Part shown: positions 1 through 6,083 of the stretch, one piece after another | Position numbering within the stretch: position 1 is the first letter of the stretch | How the letters are laid out: every line of letters begins with the position of its first letter | Source of the DNA: JBEKZQ01 sp049509675 | GTDB taxonomy: Bacteria > Planctomycetota > Planctomycetia > Pirellulales > Thermoguttaceae | Length of the DNA stretch: 6,676 bases | Direction of reading: 5' to 3' | Assembly: GCA_049509675.1 (NCBI GenBank) | Contig: JBEKZQ010000353.1 | Location: 1 to 6,676 of the forward strand | Translations under genes and position numbers: made by a program | The notes under the pieces: generated by a model | Seen by the model: the letters and a program-made list of their open reading frames with translations, nothing else | What the model was told of the DNA's origin: nothing | Databases searched by the model: none

Positions 1-7
1 TTTAATG

Positions 8-1324
8 TCACTGCTGTTTGGGCTGGAGCGACCAGCCACCGTACATCTGGCCGGGTGGGACCTCGGGCACGGCATCGGGGTCGTTGACGTTGAAGTTGTC
101 GGTGAACCCATTGCTGCCCGTCGTGGGGAAGCCGTCGTTGAGGTAGCCGTCGTTGTTGTTGTCGGAAAGGGTGCGGACGCTGCCGTCGGCGAACAGCACG
201 TTCGCGATGCCGCGGTGTACGGGACCGAACTGGCGATAGTCCTGCAGCGCCAGGTTGTTCCAAACGGTCCACCAGCCCGCGGCGCCGGTCCGGGCGGTAG
301 ACGCCGGGAACGTCGGCACCCCCATCGTTGGGCCGGAACCGGTGTATGGCGAGGCCACGGCGGCCTTCAGCACGGGGCCGCCGGTCAGCGACGGCGTGGT
401 GACGTTCGTCGGCGCGCCACTGGGACCGAAAGGCATGGTCAGGGTGACGGAGACGCCGCCGTCGCCCATCAGGGGAATCTGGCTGGCGCCCACGCTGGCG
501 TTGTCGACCTGGGCCGGCGACAACGGACCGCGCGTCGACGCCGGGGAGCTGAGCGACGCCGCACAGTTCGTCGCGTCGCTCGTAGTGATGTTCCCGTTCG
601 TGTCCAGCAGCAGGCCCCCGCGGACCAGGAACCAACTGGCCGTATAGTTCGTATTGTAGCCCTTGGCATAGATTTGCCGGGTAACAAGATCGATGCGCGC
701 CGGCGCGCCGGGGGCGAACGTTGCGTTGGTCGCGATCTGCCGGCAGGGGTTGACCAGCGTGCTTCCGTCCAGGGCCGACTGCGCCGGGGCGGAGCCCAGC
801 CGGAGAATCGAGCGGCAGTGGTCGGTGATGCCGGTGGTGAGCGTCATGTTGCCGCTGCCGTCGATGGCCGAGTTGAGCAGGTCGTTGTAGGTGTCGGCCA
901 GTTGCCGTCGATTGGAGGGACACAACATGCTGCCCACGTTGATGCCGCTGTTGACCAGATCGGCCACCCAGCCCACCTCCGTCACGGCGCCGTCCAAATG
1001 CCAGTCGAAAGCGCCGCTGCAGAACACGTTCTTCTTGCCGCCGAAATCGGCCAGGGCGATGCCGATCTGCCGCAGGTTGCTTTGGCAGGTGGCGAAGCGG
1101 CTCGCTTCTCGGGCCCCGTGGACGGCCGGCAGGAGCAAGGCGGCCAGAACGCCGATGATGGCGATCACCACGAGCAATTCCACCAGGGTGAATGCCTGTC
1201 GTTCCCTCCCTCTCCCCTTGCGGGAGAAGGCATGACTGTCCTGTTCTCGAAAGTAGTCATCACGCTCCGCGTGATGGATTCCATCTCGCGGAGCGAGATG
1301 AATACGATTGCCTGCCGCGTTCAT
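8..1324 (-). CDS. DUF1559 family protein with prepilin-type N-terminus
   Basis: This is a 438-residue exported, pseudopilin-like protein of the DUF1559 family that is greatly expanded in planctomycetes; its exact role is unknown. A prepilin signal lies at residues 44-67, with [14 protein letters not shown] starting at F45 followed by ALLLPAV and REASR, so it should be anchored in the inner membrane and processed by a prepilin peptidase. The C-terminal DUF1559 signature, H370 followed by [10 protein letters not shown] at about 374-383, is present. After it comes [10 protein letters not shown] (about 388-397), which resembles part of a calcium-binding loop. I chose the ATG at 1324 because AGGAGA lies 5 bases upstream; the frame stays open to an ATG at 1381, but that start has no such site. 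Two oddities are a 44-residue leader, much of it encoded by palindromic repeat DNA, and Ala rather than the usual Gly just before the cleavage point. The stop is TGA at 8-10. The family call is firm and the function is not known. Confidence 0.93.
   Translation of the reverse strand: MNAAGNRIHLAPRDGIHHAERDDYFREQDSHAFSRKGRGRERQAFTLVELLVVIAIIGVLAALLLPAVHGAREASRFATCQSNLRQIGIALADFGGKKNVFCSGAFDWHLDGAVTEVGWVADLVNSGINVGSMLCPSNRRQLADTYNDLLNSAIDGSGNMTLTTGITDHCRSILRLGSAPAQSALDGSTLVNPCRQIATNATFAPGAPARIDLVTRQIYAKGYNTNYTASWFLVRGGLLLDTNGNITTSDATNCAASLSSPASTRGPLSPAQVDNASVGASQIPLMGDGGVSVTLTMPFGPSGAPTNVTTPSLTGGPVLKAAVASPYTGSGPTMGVPTFPASTARTGAAGWWTVWNNLALQDYRQFGPVHRGIANVLFADGSVRTLSDNNNDGYLNDGFPTTGSNGFTDNFNVNDPDAVPEVPPGQMYGGWSLQPKQQ
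1206..1230. repeat. imperfect palindrome inside the prepilin leader
   Basis: A C/T-rich arm (cctctccc) and a G/A-rich arm (gggagaagg) flank a short central loop. It resembles the dispersed ccctctccc/gggagaggg palindromes common in intergenic DNA of high-GC bacteria. Here it is translated on the minus strand as FSRKGRGRE, just ahead of the prepilin cleavage site. Its origin as a mobile or REP-like repeat is inferred. Confidence 0.45.
1258..1300. repeat. twin REP-like palindromes within coding sequence
   Basis: Two perfect hairpins stand side by side. The first has arms catcacgc/gcgtgatg (1258-1265 and 1269-1276) with loop tcc. The second has arms catctcgc/gcgagatg (1282-1289 and 1293-1300) with loop gga. 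The second is an inverted copy of the first, differing by two bases that compensate for each other, so both stems stay perfect. The sequence ggattcc joins them. The element is read in frame as HLAPRDG and IHHAERD in the DUF1559 leader (residues 9-22). Confidence 0.75.
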
Positions 1325-1329
1325 GCTCT

Positions 1330-1352
1330 TCTCCTGCTTGCGTCTCATTATG
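1330..1352 (-). promoter_or_regulatory. RBS and weak -10 box for the DUF1559 gene
   Basis: On the minus strand AGGAGA (1330-1335) stands 5 bases before the ATG at 1324 and decides that start over the in-frame ATG at 1381. CATAAT at 1347-1352 matches five of six bases of a sigma-70 -10 box and would place transcription start near 1340, downstream of the alternative ATG. I see no convincing -35 box, so the promoter half of this call is weak. Confidence 0.4.
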
Positions 1353-1438
1353 CCCATCCATATCAGGAATTGATGAAACAAGCACGAGCGTTTGATTGCC
1401 GTTCGGTTAGTTCTACTGCGCAGAGTCGGAAGTCCAGG

Positions 1439-1487
1439 GAAAGGGGACTGGCTCCGCCGCCTCGATCGGCCGGCTCTGCCCCTTTTC
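1439..1487. repeat. intergenic inverted repeat with aaagggg/ccccttt arms
   Basis: The arms aaagggg (1440-1446) and ccccttt (1479-1485) enclose a GC-rich interior containing gctccgc (1451-1457), the palindrome cgatcg and ggctctgcc (1472-1480). It lies in the gene-free stretch between the divergent genes. I believe this is a dispersed planctomycete repeat, but that is from memory. It does not look like a simple terminator for either neighbour, since both genes point away from it. Confidence 0.45.
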
Positions 1488-1496
1488 TAACACGGC

Positions 1497-1513
1497 GTTA
1501 GCAATCGGCTAAC
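1497..1513. repeat. short perfect hairpin gttagc/gctaac
   Basis: The arms gttagc (1497-1502) and gctaac (1508-1513) pair perfectly around loop aatcg. A competing arm ctaac at 1487-1491 can pair with gttag at 1497-1501, so two alternative foldings share the middle arm. It sits directly next to the aaagggg repeat and may be the edge of the same element. Confidence 0.4.
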
Positions 1514-1548
1514 TTCCGCACGATAGCATGTCTCTTGGTTATGCGCAG

Positions 1549-1610
1549 GGTGCCACTGCTGGCTCGTCCAGCAGTGTGCAAACACGGTTGGGCAAGCCAA
1601 CCGTGGCACC
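1549..1610. repeat. clover-like compound palindrome upstream of the PilM-like gene
   Basis: Two perfect 9-bp hairpins lie in tandem: cactgctgg/ccagcagtg (1554-1562 and 1568-1576, loop ctcgt) and cacggttgg/ccaaccgtg (1583-1591 and 1597-1605, loop gcaag). They are bracketed by an outer perfect inverted repeat, ggtgccac (1549-1556) and gtggcacc (1603-1610), which partly overlaps the inner stems. It ends 18 bases before the ATG at 1629, so it probably falls in the 5' leader or promoter of that gene. It looks like a dispersed repeat element; any regulatory effect is inferred. Confidence 0.7.
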
Positions 1611-1628
1611 GTTGCGCGTTTTAGCGCG

Positions 1629-4157
1629 ATGGAGACAAAACGGATGGCGGCGGCGACCGAGCACTACATGGGGTTCGACCCCTACCGCGCCTGGCTCAAC
1701 GTCCGCGAGCCGCGCCGTCCGCTCAACGCCTATCAACTCCTGGCGCTAACGTCGCCGGAAGACAGCGTGGAGGCGATCCGCGAGGCCGCCAGCCAGAAGC
1801 GGGCGGCCCTGGAGGCCCATCGCGACGAGGCCTCCCCCGAGGTCTGGCAACAAGTCTCCGACGAGTTGGAAGAAGCCATCAGCGTCCTGACCGACGCGGA
1901 CCGCAAACTGGCCTACGACCTGGGCCTGGAACTGCAGGACGAGCACCGCCCGATGCCCAAACTGGGCCTGACCGCCGACCGGGAACAACACTCCGGTTCG
2001 CACTGTTCCAGTTGCGGGGCGGGCAACGTGGCCACCCGCCGCTTCTGCGCCCAGTGCGGCGCGCATCTCTGGGAGCCCTGCTTCCAATGCGGCACGCTCT
2101 GCTCGTCCGGGGAAAAGTTCTGCGGCACGTGCGGGGCCAATCTGGCGGCCGTGATCCGCCAACAGATCGAACAGTTCGAGGGCCGCATCCTGGAGGTGCA
2201 GAAGCTGCAGGCCCAATGCCGCTACGACGAAGCGATCTCCCTGCTGGAACCGATGGCCCAGGCCGAGCATCCGCGTTTGTCGCGGTACGTGGCCCGCGCG
2301 GCGCAATTGGTCAAACAGCTTGCCGCGCGGCGCGACCAGCACTGTTCGGCCGCCGAGGCGGCGCTGGTCGAGGGGCGGCGCTGTTTGGAACAACACGATT
2401 ACGAGAATGCCGCGCGGTTGTTGGAATCGGTGGCACCCGGTCTGCGCAACGAGGAGTTCCAGAACCTGCTCGGCGACGTGCTCGCCCGCAGGCAGGAGTT
2501 CACCGCCCTCACGGACGAGGTCCGCCAGGGGCTCCGCGCCAAGCAACCTTCCGAGCTGCTTCCGAAGATCGGGCGGATCTTGGAGCTGAAGCCCGACAAC
2601 GCCCAGTTCCGCCAGTTGGCATTGCAGCTTCAACAGCGCTATTGCCGCGCGGCGGAAGCCAAGCTGGCGCAGTTCCAATACCAGCAAGGGCTGGCCCTGC
2701 TCGAACAGATTCCCGAATCGGTGCGGAGTGCCGAGGCCAACCAGTTGTACGAACGAACGGCCGAACTGGCCTGGCTCGACCGGGACCTGCGCACGGCCCC
2801 GGTCATCGACAAGCCCTTGCTGGCGGCGGCCCAACGGCTGCGCACCCTTTCCCCCGCCGACGCGCGCAACGACAAACTCTGCGAGGAGCTGCAGCGGCGG
2901 ATCAAAACGTCCGCGGCCGAGAACCGCATCACCGCCACCGAGTGGGTGCCCGCCCCGGCAAAGAGCCTGCTGGGAGTCCCCATCGAGTGGATGAGCGGCT
3001 TTCGCCGCCTGACGTGCGGCGACGAAGCGGCCGCGAAAGTCTTGCAGGAAAACCCCGGCTGTCTTGCCGTGGCCTGCGGCCTGGCCTTGCAAGGCGTCGG
3101 CCTGGCCGCGCTGGACATCAATCTTTCACGCTCCGCCGGCGCGGGCATTCTTGGCATGTTCGGCCGCAAGCGCGCCGCCGCGGCCTGGGGACTGGACATC
3201 GGCGCCAGCGGCGTCAAGGCCGTGAAGTTGACCTGGGACAAGAATCAGCCGGCCCCGACCATCGAGGCCGCCACGTTCCTCGAGCACCGCAAGCTCCTCA
3301 GCCAGGCCGGCAACGAAATCGAAGAACAGGCGCTGCTGGAAGAATCGCTGCGGACGTTCGTCTCGGTCAACGACGCCAAGGGCGAGCGGGTATGCGTCGG
3401 TCTGCCCAGCCGCATCGTGTTGAATCGCCAATTCCAGTTGCCGCCGGCCGCGACCGCGAAAATACCGGCCATGGTCGAGTACGAGGCCCGGCGGCAAATC
3501 CCCGTGAAGCTCGAAGAACTCGCCTGGGGCTATTGCTGCCTGGCCGACAGCGAGGCGGGCCAGTCCGCCGCGGAGCCCAAACGCCCGGCCAGGAAAGAAT
3601 CGCCCAAAACGGAGCGCGATGTCCTGCTCATCGCGGCAAAGAAGACCCTCATCCAACGCCGCGTCGGTCTGCTCGAGCGCGTGGGACTGCGCGCGGGCGT
3701 CGTCCAGAGCGAATGCGTGGCCCTGCAAAATCTGTTGTTGTACGAATGCCAACCGACGGCCGCCCCGGCCGCCCCGGCAAGCCCGCCCTCCGCCTGGCCC
3801 ATTGCCGTACTCGATCTGGCCAGCGATGCGGGCAACTTCATGGTCCTTTCTCCGCGCCTGCTGTGGACCCGGAATCTTGGCTTCGGCGGACATAGCCTCA
3901 GCAAGATCATCGTCAAGGAGATGAACCTGACCCTGGCCCGGGCCGAGGAAATCAAGCGTAATCCGATCAGTGCGCCCAGCGTGCAAAAGCTCTACAGGCT
4001 CTTGGAACCGGCCTTCGAGGAGTTCGTGAAAGAGGTTCAGGCGGCCATCGACCTGTTCAGCAAGAGCCAGCAGTATCAGCCCATCGTGCGGCTCGTGGCG
4101 GTGGGCGGTGCGTTCCGCTTCCACGGGCTGTTGCGCTATCTCATCACCGGCAAGTGA
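1629..4157 (+). CDS. J-like / double zinc ribbon / PilM actin-fold ATPase fusion
   Basis: This 842-residue protein has four parts. Residues 15-98 form a J-like domain (DPYRAWL, YQLLAL, ISVLTDADRKLAYD) with HRD at 64-66 instead of HPD. Residues 126-168 form two four-Cys zinc ribbons (C126/129/140/143 and C151/154/165/168). Residues 175-430 are helical and TPR-like (YDEAISLLE, YENAARLLE). The rest is PilM/FtsA-type actin fold: phosphate-1 GLDIGASGVKAVKL (521-534), a 1C-like region (about 588-700), phosphate-2 VLDLASDAGNFMV (727-739) and adenosine motif VAVGGAFRFHGLL (823-835). PilM is a cytoplasmic ATP-binding scaffold that binds PilN in type IV pilus and related assemblies. The segment that should follow the adenosine motif (LGVPIEW, GCLAVACGLALQG) instead lies at 446-498, before phosphate-1, and the protein ends at LLRYLITGK. 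No pilN or pilO follows. The ATG at 1629 is used; the ATG at 1644, with GGAGA 8 bases upstream, is an equally good start. Domain calls are firm; the role is inferred. Confidence 0.92.
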   Translation: METKRMAAATEHYMGFDPYRAWLNVREPRRPLNAYQLLALTSPEDSVEAIREAASQKRAALEAHRDEASPEVWQQVSDELEEAISVLTDADRKLAYDLGLELQDEHRPMPKLGLTADREQHSGSHCSSCGAGNVATRRFCAQCGAHLWEPCFQCGTLCSSGEKFCGTCGANLAAVIRQQIEQFEGRILEVQKLQAQCRYDEAISLLEPMAQAEHPRLSRYVARAAQLVKQLAARRDQHCSAAEAALVEGRRCLEQHDYENAARLLESVAPGLRNEEFQNLLGDVLARRQEFTALTDEVRQGLRAKQPSELLPKIGRILELKPDNAQFRQLALQLQQRYCRAAEAKLAQFQYQQGLALLEQIPESVRSAEANQLYERTAELAWLDRDLRTAPVIDKPLLAAAQRLRTLSPADARNDKLCEELQRRIKTSAAENRITATEWVPAPAKSLLGVPIEWMSGFRRLTCGDEAAAKVLQENPGCLAVACGLALQGVGLAALDINLSRSAGAGILGMFGRKRAAAAWGLDIGASGVKAVKLTWDKNQPAPTIEAATFLEHRKLLSQAGNEIEEQALLEESLRTFVSVNDAKGERVCVGLPSRIVLNRQFQLPPAATAKIPAMVEYEARRQIPVKLEELAWGYCCLADSEAGQSAAEPKRPARKESPKTERDVLLIAAKKTLIQRRVGLLERVGLRAGVVQSECVALQNLLLYECQPTAAPAAPASPPSAWPIAVLDLASDAGNFMVLSPRLLWTRNLGFGGHSLSKIIVKEMNLTLARAEEIKRNPISAPSVQKLYRLLEPAFEEFVKEVQAAIDLFSKSQQYQPIVRLVAVGGAFRFHGLLRYLITGK

Positions 4158-4209
4158 AGGGCTGTCATTGCGACCGTACGGGTTGCCGCGGTCGTGCCAA
4201 GCCGATTCC

Positions 4210-5538
4210 CTACCCGCTGGAAAGCGGAATTCCAGCGTTCTCAAGTTGTTTCTCAATCACGATGGTGCTGGCCTTGAAGTCGCGGCTGAGCGATTCAATC
4301 GCATCGGAGTCTGCGCCGGATGTTGAAATCCGTTCGGCGAGCGCCCGTCGAGGGGCAAGAAGCTCGGCCGCGAATGCCCGCGAAGCCTTTTGCTCCCATG
4401 AAAAAGCGCCGGTTACGAGACGATGGCTGCTCTCGGTTGTGACAATTGCGTGATAAAGGCTTCTGGCGATTAGAAACCGTTTGCTATCCGCGCGCGGCGG
4501 CGCCGGTCCGGCGCAAACTATGTCTCCAGCCGATCGCCCAACGATCGCCCGAATGCCCTGACCGGGAGCGTGATTTCGCTCTTCAAGCCGAAGCGTTTTT
4601 CCGGTAACGTCCTGGGCGACCGCTTCCACGGAATCCAGGGGCGACTTCGGCGATATTTTCGCTTGCGCTCGCACCTTGCTCGCGAGTTCGTATCCGAACA
4701 GTGGAGGCGAAAGTTCTCGTGATGGGAGCTCAAACGAAAGATGCACTGGATTGGGTCCCAGTCCCAATTCTGCGACGATGCTTGTTAGCCATGACCACTG
4801 CTGCACGATGAACTCACGACGCGCCACCTCCGTCAAATCGCGTACCAGCGGATCGTCGGGACTGGTGATCGCCTGCTCAAAGAATCGTGCCAGATCCTCA
4901 GTCATTTCCCTATCGTCGTACGGATCGATTCCCATTCGCCCCGCGAGGGTGCAGAAATGTTGCTCCTCGACATCGGCTCCTTGAATTGCTTTCCAATGCT
5001 CAGCCAACTGGGGGACGCGGCTGTCACTGACTTGCGCGACGCGATTTAGGCAATCGTTGATGAAGTTTGCAAGGGATTCCTGTGTGAAAATCGCTTCAAG
5101 CCGTTCTGCTCCATCAGCAATGAACTCGCCCGGCATGTTCAGCATAGAACCTGGAATGTCCGACTGCCATTCGGCGCGAAGGTTTTGGCCGTCATGGAAA
5201 AGGTAAAGGGCTGGCAACATAAGAGCAGAGTCTGCGGAACGAAGGCAATGCCTCCTAATCCATTGCAATTGTGGTCCGCTGGTGACTGACGTTGGCACGC
5301 TTTCCGAAGGACACAACTCGTTGAACAGTGACCACCAATTCTCCACGACCCACTCTGCGAGCGGAAATGCTGGCAGGTAGAGGTTCGTTCGCTCGCTTTG
5401 GAGCGACTTGTCCCAAATCCTTGACGCGAATCGTTGGCCGACCCGAATGCGCAGCGCCGACCAAGTCAGCCGCTCAACCGGATCCGTGGCCGCGGGTTGA
5501 TCGATCGGATCGCTCTCAAACAACAGGTATTTCGACAC
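4210..5538 (-). CDS. 442-residue protein with degenerate ImmA/IrrE-like C-terminus
   Basis: The function is unknown. Residues 354-437 resemble an ImmA/IrrE metallopeptidase core: RFLIARSLYH where active members have a RF.LAHELGH-type motif, then KASRAFAAELLAP (384-396), then a short helical tail (LSRDFKASTIVIEKQLENAGI). The HExxH zinc site is lost, with His and Glu replaced by Arg359 and Ser360 and only the last His (363) kept, so peptidase activity is unlikely. The N-terminal part has PAFPLAEWVVENWWSLFNE (56-74), HCLRSAD (97-103) and EEQHFCTLAGRMGIDPYDD (191-209), which I recall as recurring in uncharacterised ImmA-like proteins. The start is a GTG at 5538 with GAGG 9 bases upstream; an in-frame TAG lies just before it. 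It overlaps the end of the 145-residue gene by 23 bases, which implies co-transcription and coupled translation. Base composition is lower in GC than the flanking genes. It could be a sensor, a toxin or an antitoxin-like partner. Confidence 0.85.
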   Translation of the reverse strand: MSKYLLFESDPIDQPAATDPVERLTWSALRIRVGQRFASRIWDKSLQSERTNLYLPAFPLAEWVVENWWSLFNELCPSESVPTSVTSGPQLQWIRRHCLRSADSALMLPALYLFHDGQNLRAEWQSDIPGSMLNMPGEFIADGAERLEAIFTQESLANFINDCLNRVAQVSDSRVPQLAEHWKAIQGADVEEQHFCTLAGRMGIDPYDDREMTEDLARFFEQAITSPDDPLVRDLTEVARREFIVQQWSWLTSIVAELGLGPNPVHLSFELPSRELSPPLFGYELASKVRAQAKISPKSPLDSVEAVAQDVTGKTLRLEERNHAPGQGIRAIVGRSAGDIVCAGPAPPRADSKRFLIARSLYHAIVTTESSHRLVTGAFSWEQKASRAFAAELLAPRRALAERISTSGADSDAIESLSRDFKASTIVIEKQLENAGIPLSSG

Positions 5539-5953
5539 GTGGCGCCGCCTCTAGCCGATCGATTGGTTCTGGGTATTGTCGTTGATCGTTGACGGGAAAA
5601 CCATGGTAGTCCCCCGTGCCTTCATTGGTTAAACGGGCTTCGTGCAAGACGCCATTGATCCACGCCCAAACGCGCTCTGGAAACGCACCGCGAAAGTCGC
5701 TGACACAACCGGCACGAATTGCTCTACGGAGCACGCCCAATAACCTGGGCCATTGCGTCTCGGCATACTGATCGCACTTCGCCTCGTCGGCGCGCAATGC
5801 TGGGGGCCCCGCTGGAGACGGGTATGCCTTGTGAATCGGACTGCCTGTGTAAGTCACCTGGGCCGCAACGTCATCAGGCGTGCCAGCGCCGTCTGGCCAG
5901 GCTCGGATCTGGCCGCGCTTGATTCCACGTCGGTATGCAGGTCTTCGAGGCAT
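5516..5953 (-). CDS. 145-residue conserved-looking protein, partner of the ImmA-like gene
   Basis: I do not recognise a named domain. The protein begins with a basic stretch (MPRRPAYRRGIKRGQIRAWPDG, residues 1-22), followed by VTYTGSPIHKAYPSPAGPP (33-51), a region with LRRAIRAGCVSDF, then FPERVWAWINGVLHEARL (about 90-107) and GTGDYHGFPVND (112-123). From memory, small bacterial proteins with a YxGxPxHK motif and a C-terminal GxYxGYP-like motif form an uncharacterised family, often next to ImmA-like genes; I cannot check this here. There is no signal peptide or membrane segment. The start is ATG at 5953 without a clear Shine-Dalgarno site, but a promoter-like pair of boxes ends 6 bases upstream, suggesting a leaderless mRNA. 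Its last 23 bases overlap the start of the downstream 442-residue gene, so the two probably act together. Confidence 0.8.
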   Translation of the reverse strand: MPRRPAYRRGIKRGQIRAWPDGAGTPDDVAAQVTYTGSPIHKAYPSPAGPPALRADEAKCDQYAETQWPRLLGVLRRAIRAGCVSDFRGAFPERVWAWINGVLHEARLTNEGTGDYHGFPVNDQRQYPEPIDRLEAAPRVEIPVV

Positions 5954-5959
5954 TGCTTA

Positions 5960-5988
5960 ATTGTAGCAAACGAACAGGGCTGTGTCTG
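5960..5988 (-). promoter_or_regulatory. candidate sigma-70 promoter giving a leaderless mRNA
   Basis: On the minus strand CAGACA (5983-5988; four of six matches to TTGACA) and TACAAT (5960-5965; five of six matches to TATAAT) are separated by exactly 17 bases. The -10 box ends 6 bases before the ATG at 5953, so transcription would begin at or near the start codon. This fits the lack of a ribosome binding site there. It would drive the 145/442-residue pair. Confidence 0.4.
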
Positions 5989-5994
5989 CCCCGA

Positions 5995-6062
5995 GGGGGG
6001 TCGGTTCGGGCTCTCGCTCCGCTCGGGTGTGCTCCGCACACCACACCCCGAAACCGACTCCC
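5995..6062. repeat. compound inverted repeat between the FGE-like gene and the two-gene cassette
   Basis: The outer arms are about 5995-6010 (ggggggtcggttcggg) and 6047-6062 (cccgaaaccgactccc), which pair with one bulge and a mismatch. Inside lies a perfect hairpin ggtgtgc/gcacacc (6026-6032 and 6036-6042) with loop tcc. The heptamer gctccgc occurs at 6016-6022, at the tip of the inner hairpin (6031-6037) and just outside at 6064-6070, the same core seen in the prepilin-leader palindrome. It could end transcription of the FGE-like gene or mark a repeat-bounded junction; there is no T-tract for a classic terminator. Confidence 0.6.
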
Positions 6063-6083
6063 GGCTCCGCTCGCTCACCTGAA

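Noticed and set aside
5..1501. A 498-residue open frame on the plus strand opposite the DUF1559 gene
   Set aside because: Its translation is rich in Arg, Gly and Ala with no recognisable motif, as expected for the antisense of a GC-rich gene; the minus strand has a clear family match.
1201..1628. CRISPR array suggested by the many palindromes
   Set aside because: The hairpins differ from one another, there is no regular repeat-spacer period and no cas gene is visible.
2012..3895. A 627-residue open frame on the plus strand in another frame over the PilM-like gene
   Set aside because: It is low-complexity Arg/Pro/Gly-rich sequence with no domain, while the overlapping frame carries zinc ribbons and actin-fold motifs. 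It is a GC-driven shadow.
3156..4157. A separate standalone pilM gene starting at the ATG at 3156 (MFGRKR)
   Set aside because: There is no ribosome binding site upstream, the frame is continuous with the upstream domains, and the C-terminal segment needed to finish the fold lies before this ATG.
4171..4194. Possible terminator hairpin cgaccg/cggtcg between the two convergent genes
   Set aside because: The stem is only 6 bp with a 12-base loop and no T-tract on either strand; too weak to annotate.
3126..4256. A 376-residue minus-strand open frame opposite the PilM region
   Set aside because: No recognisable motif is present and it lies fully antisense to a well-supported domain.
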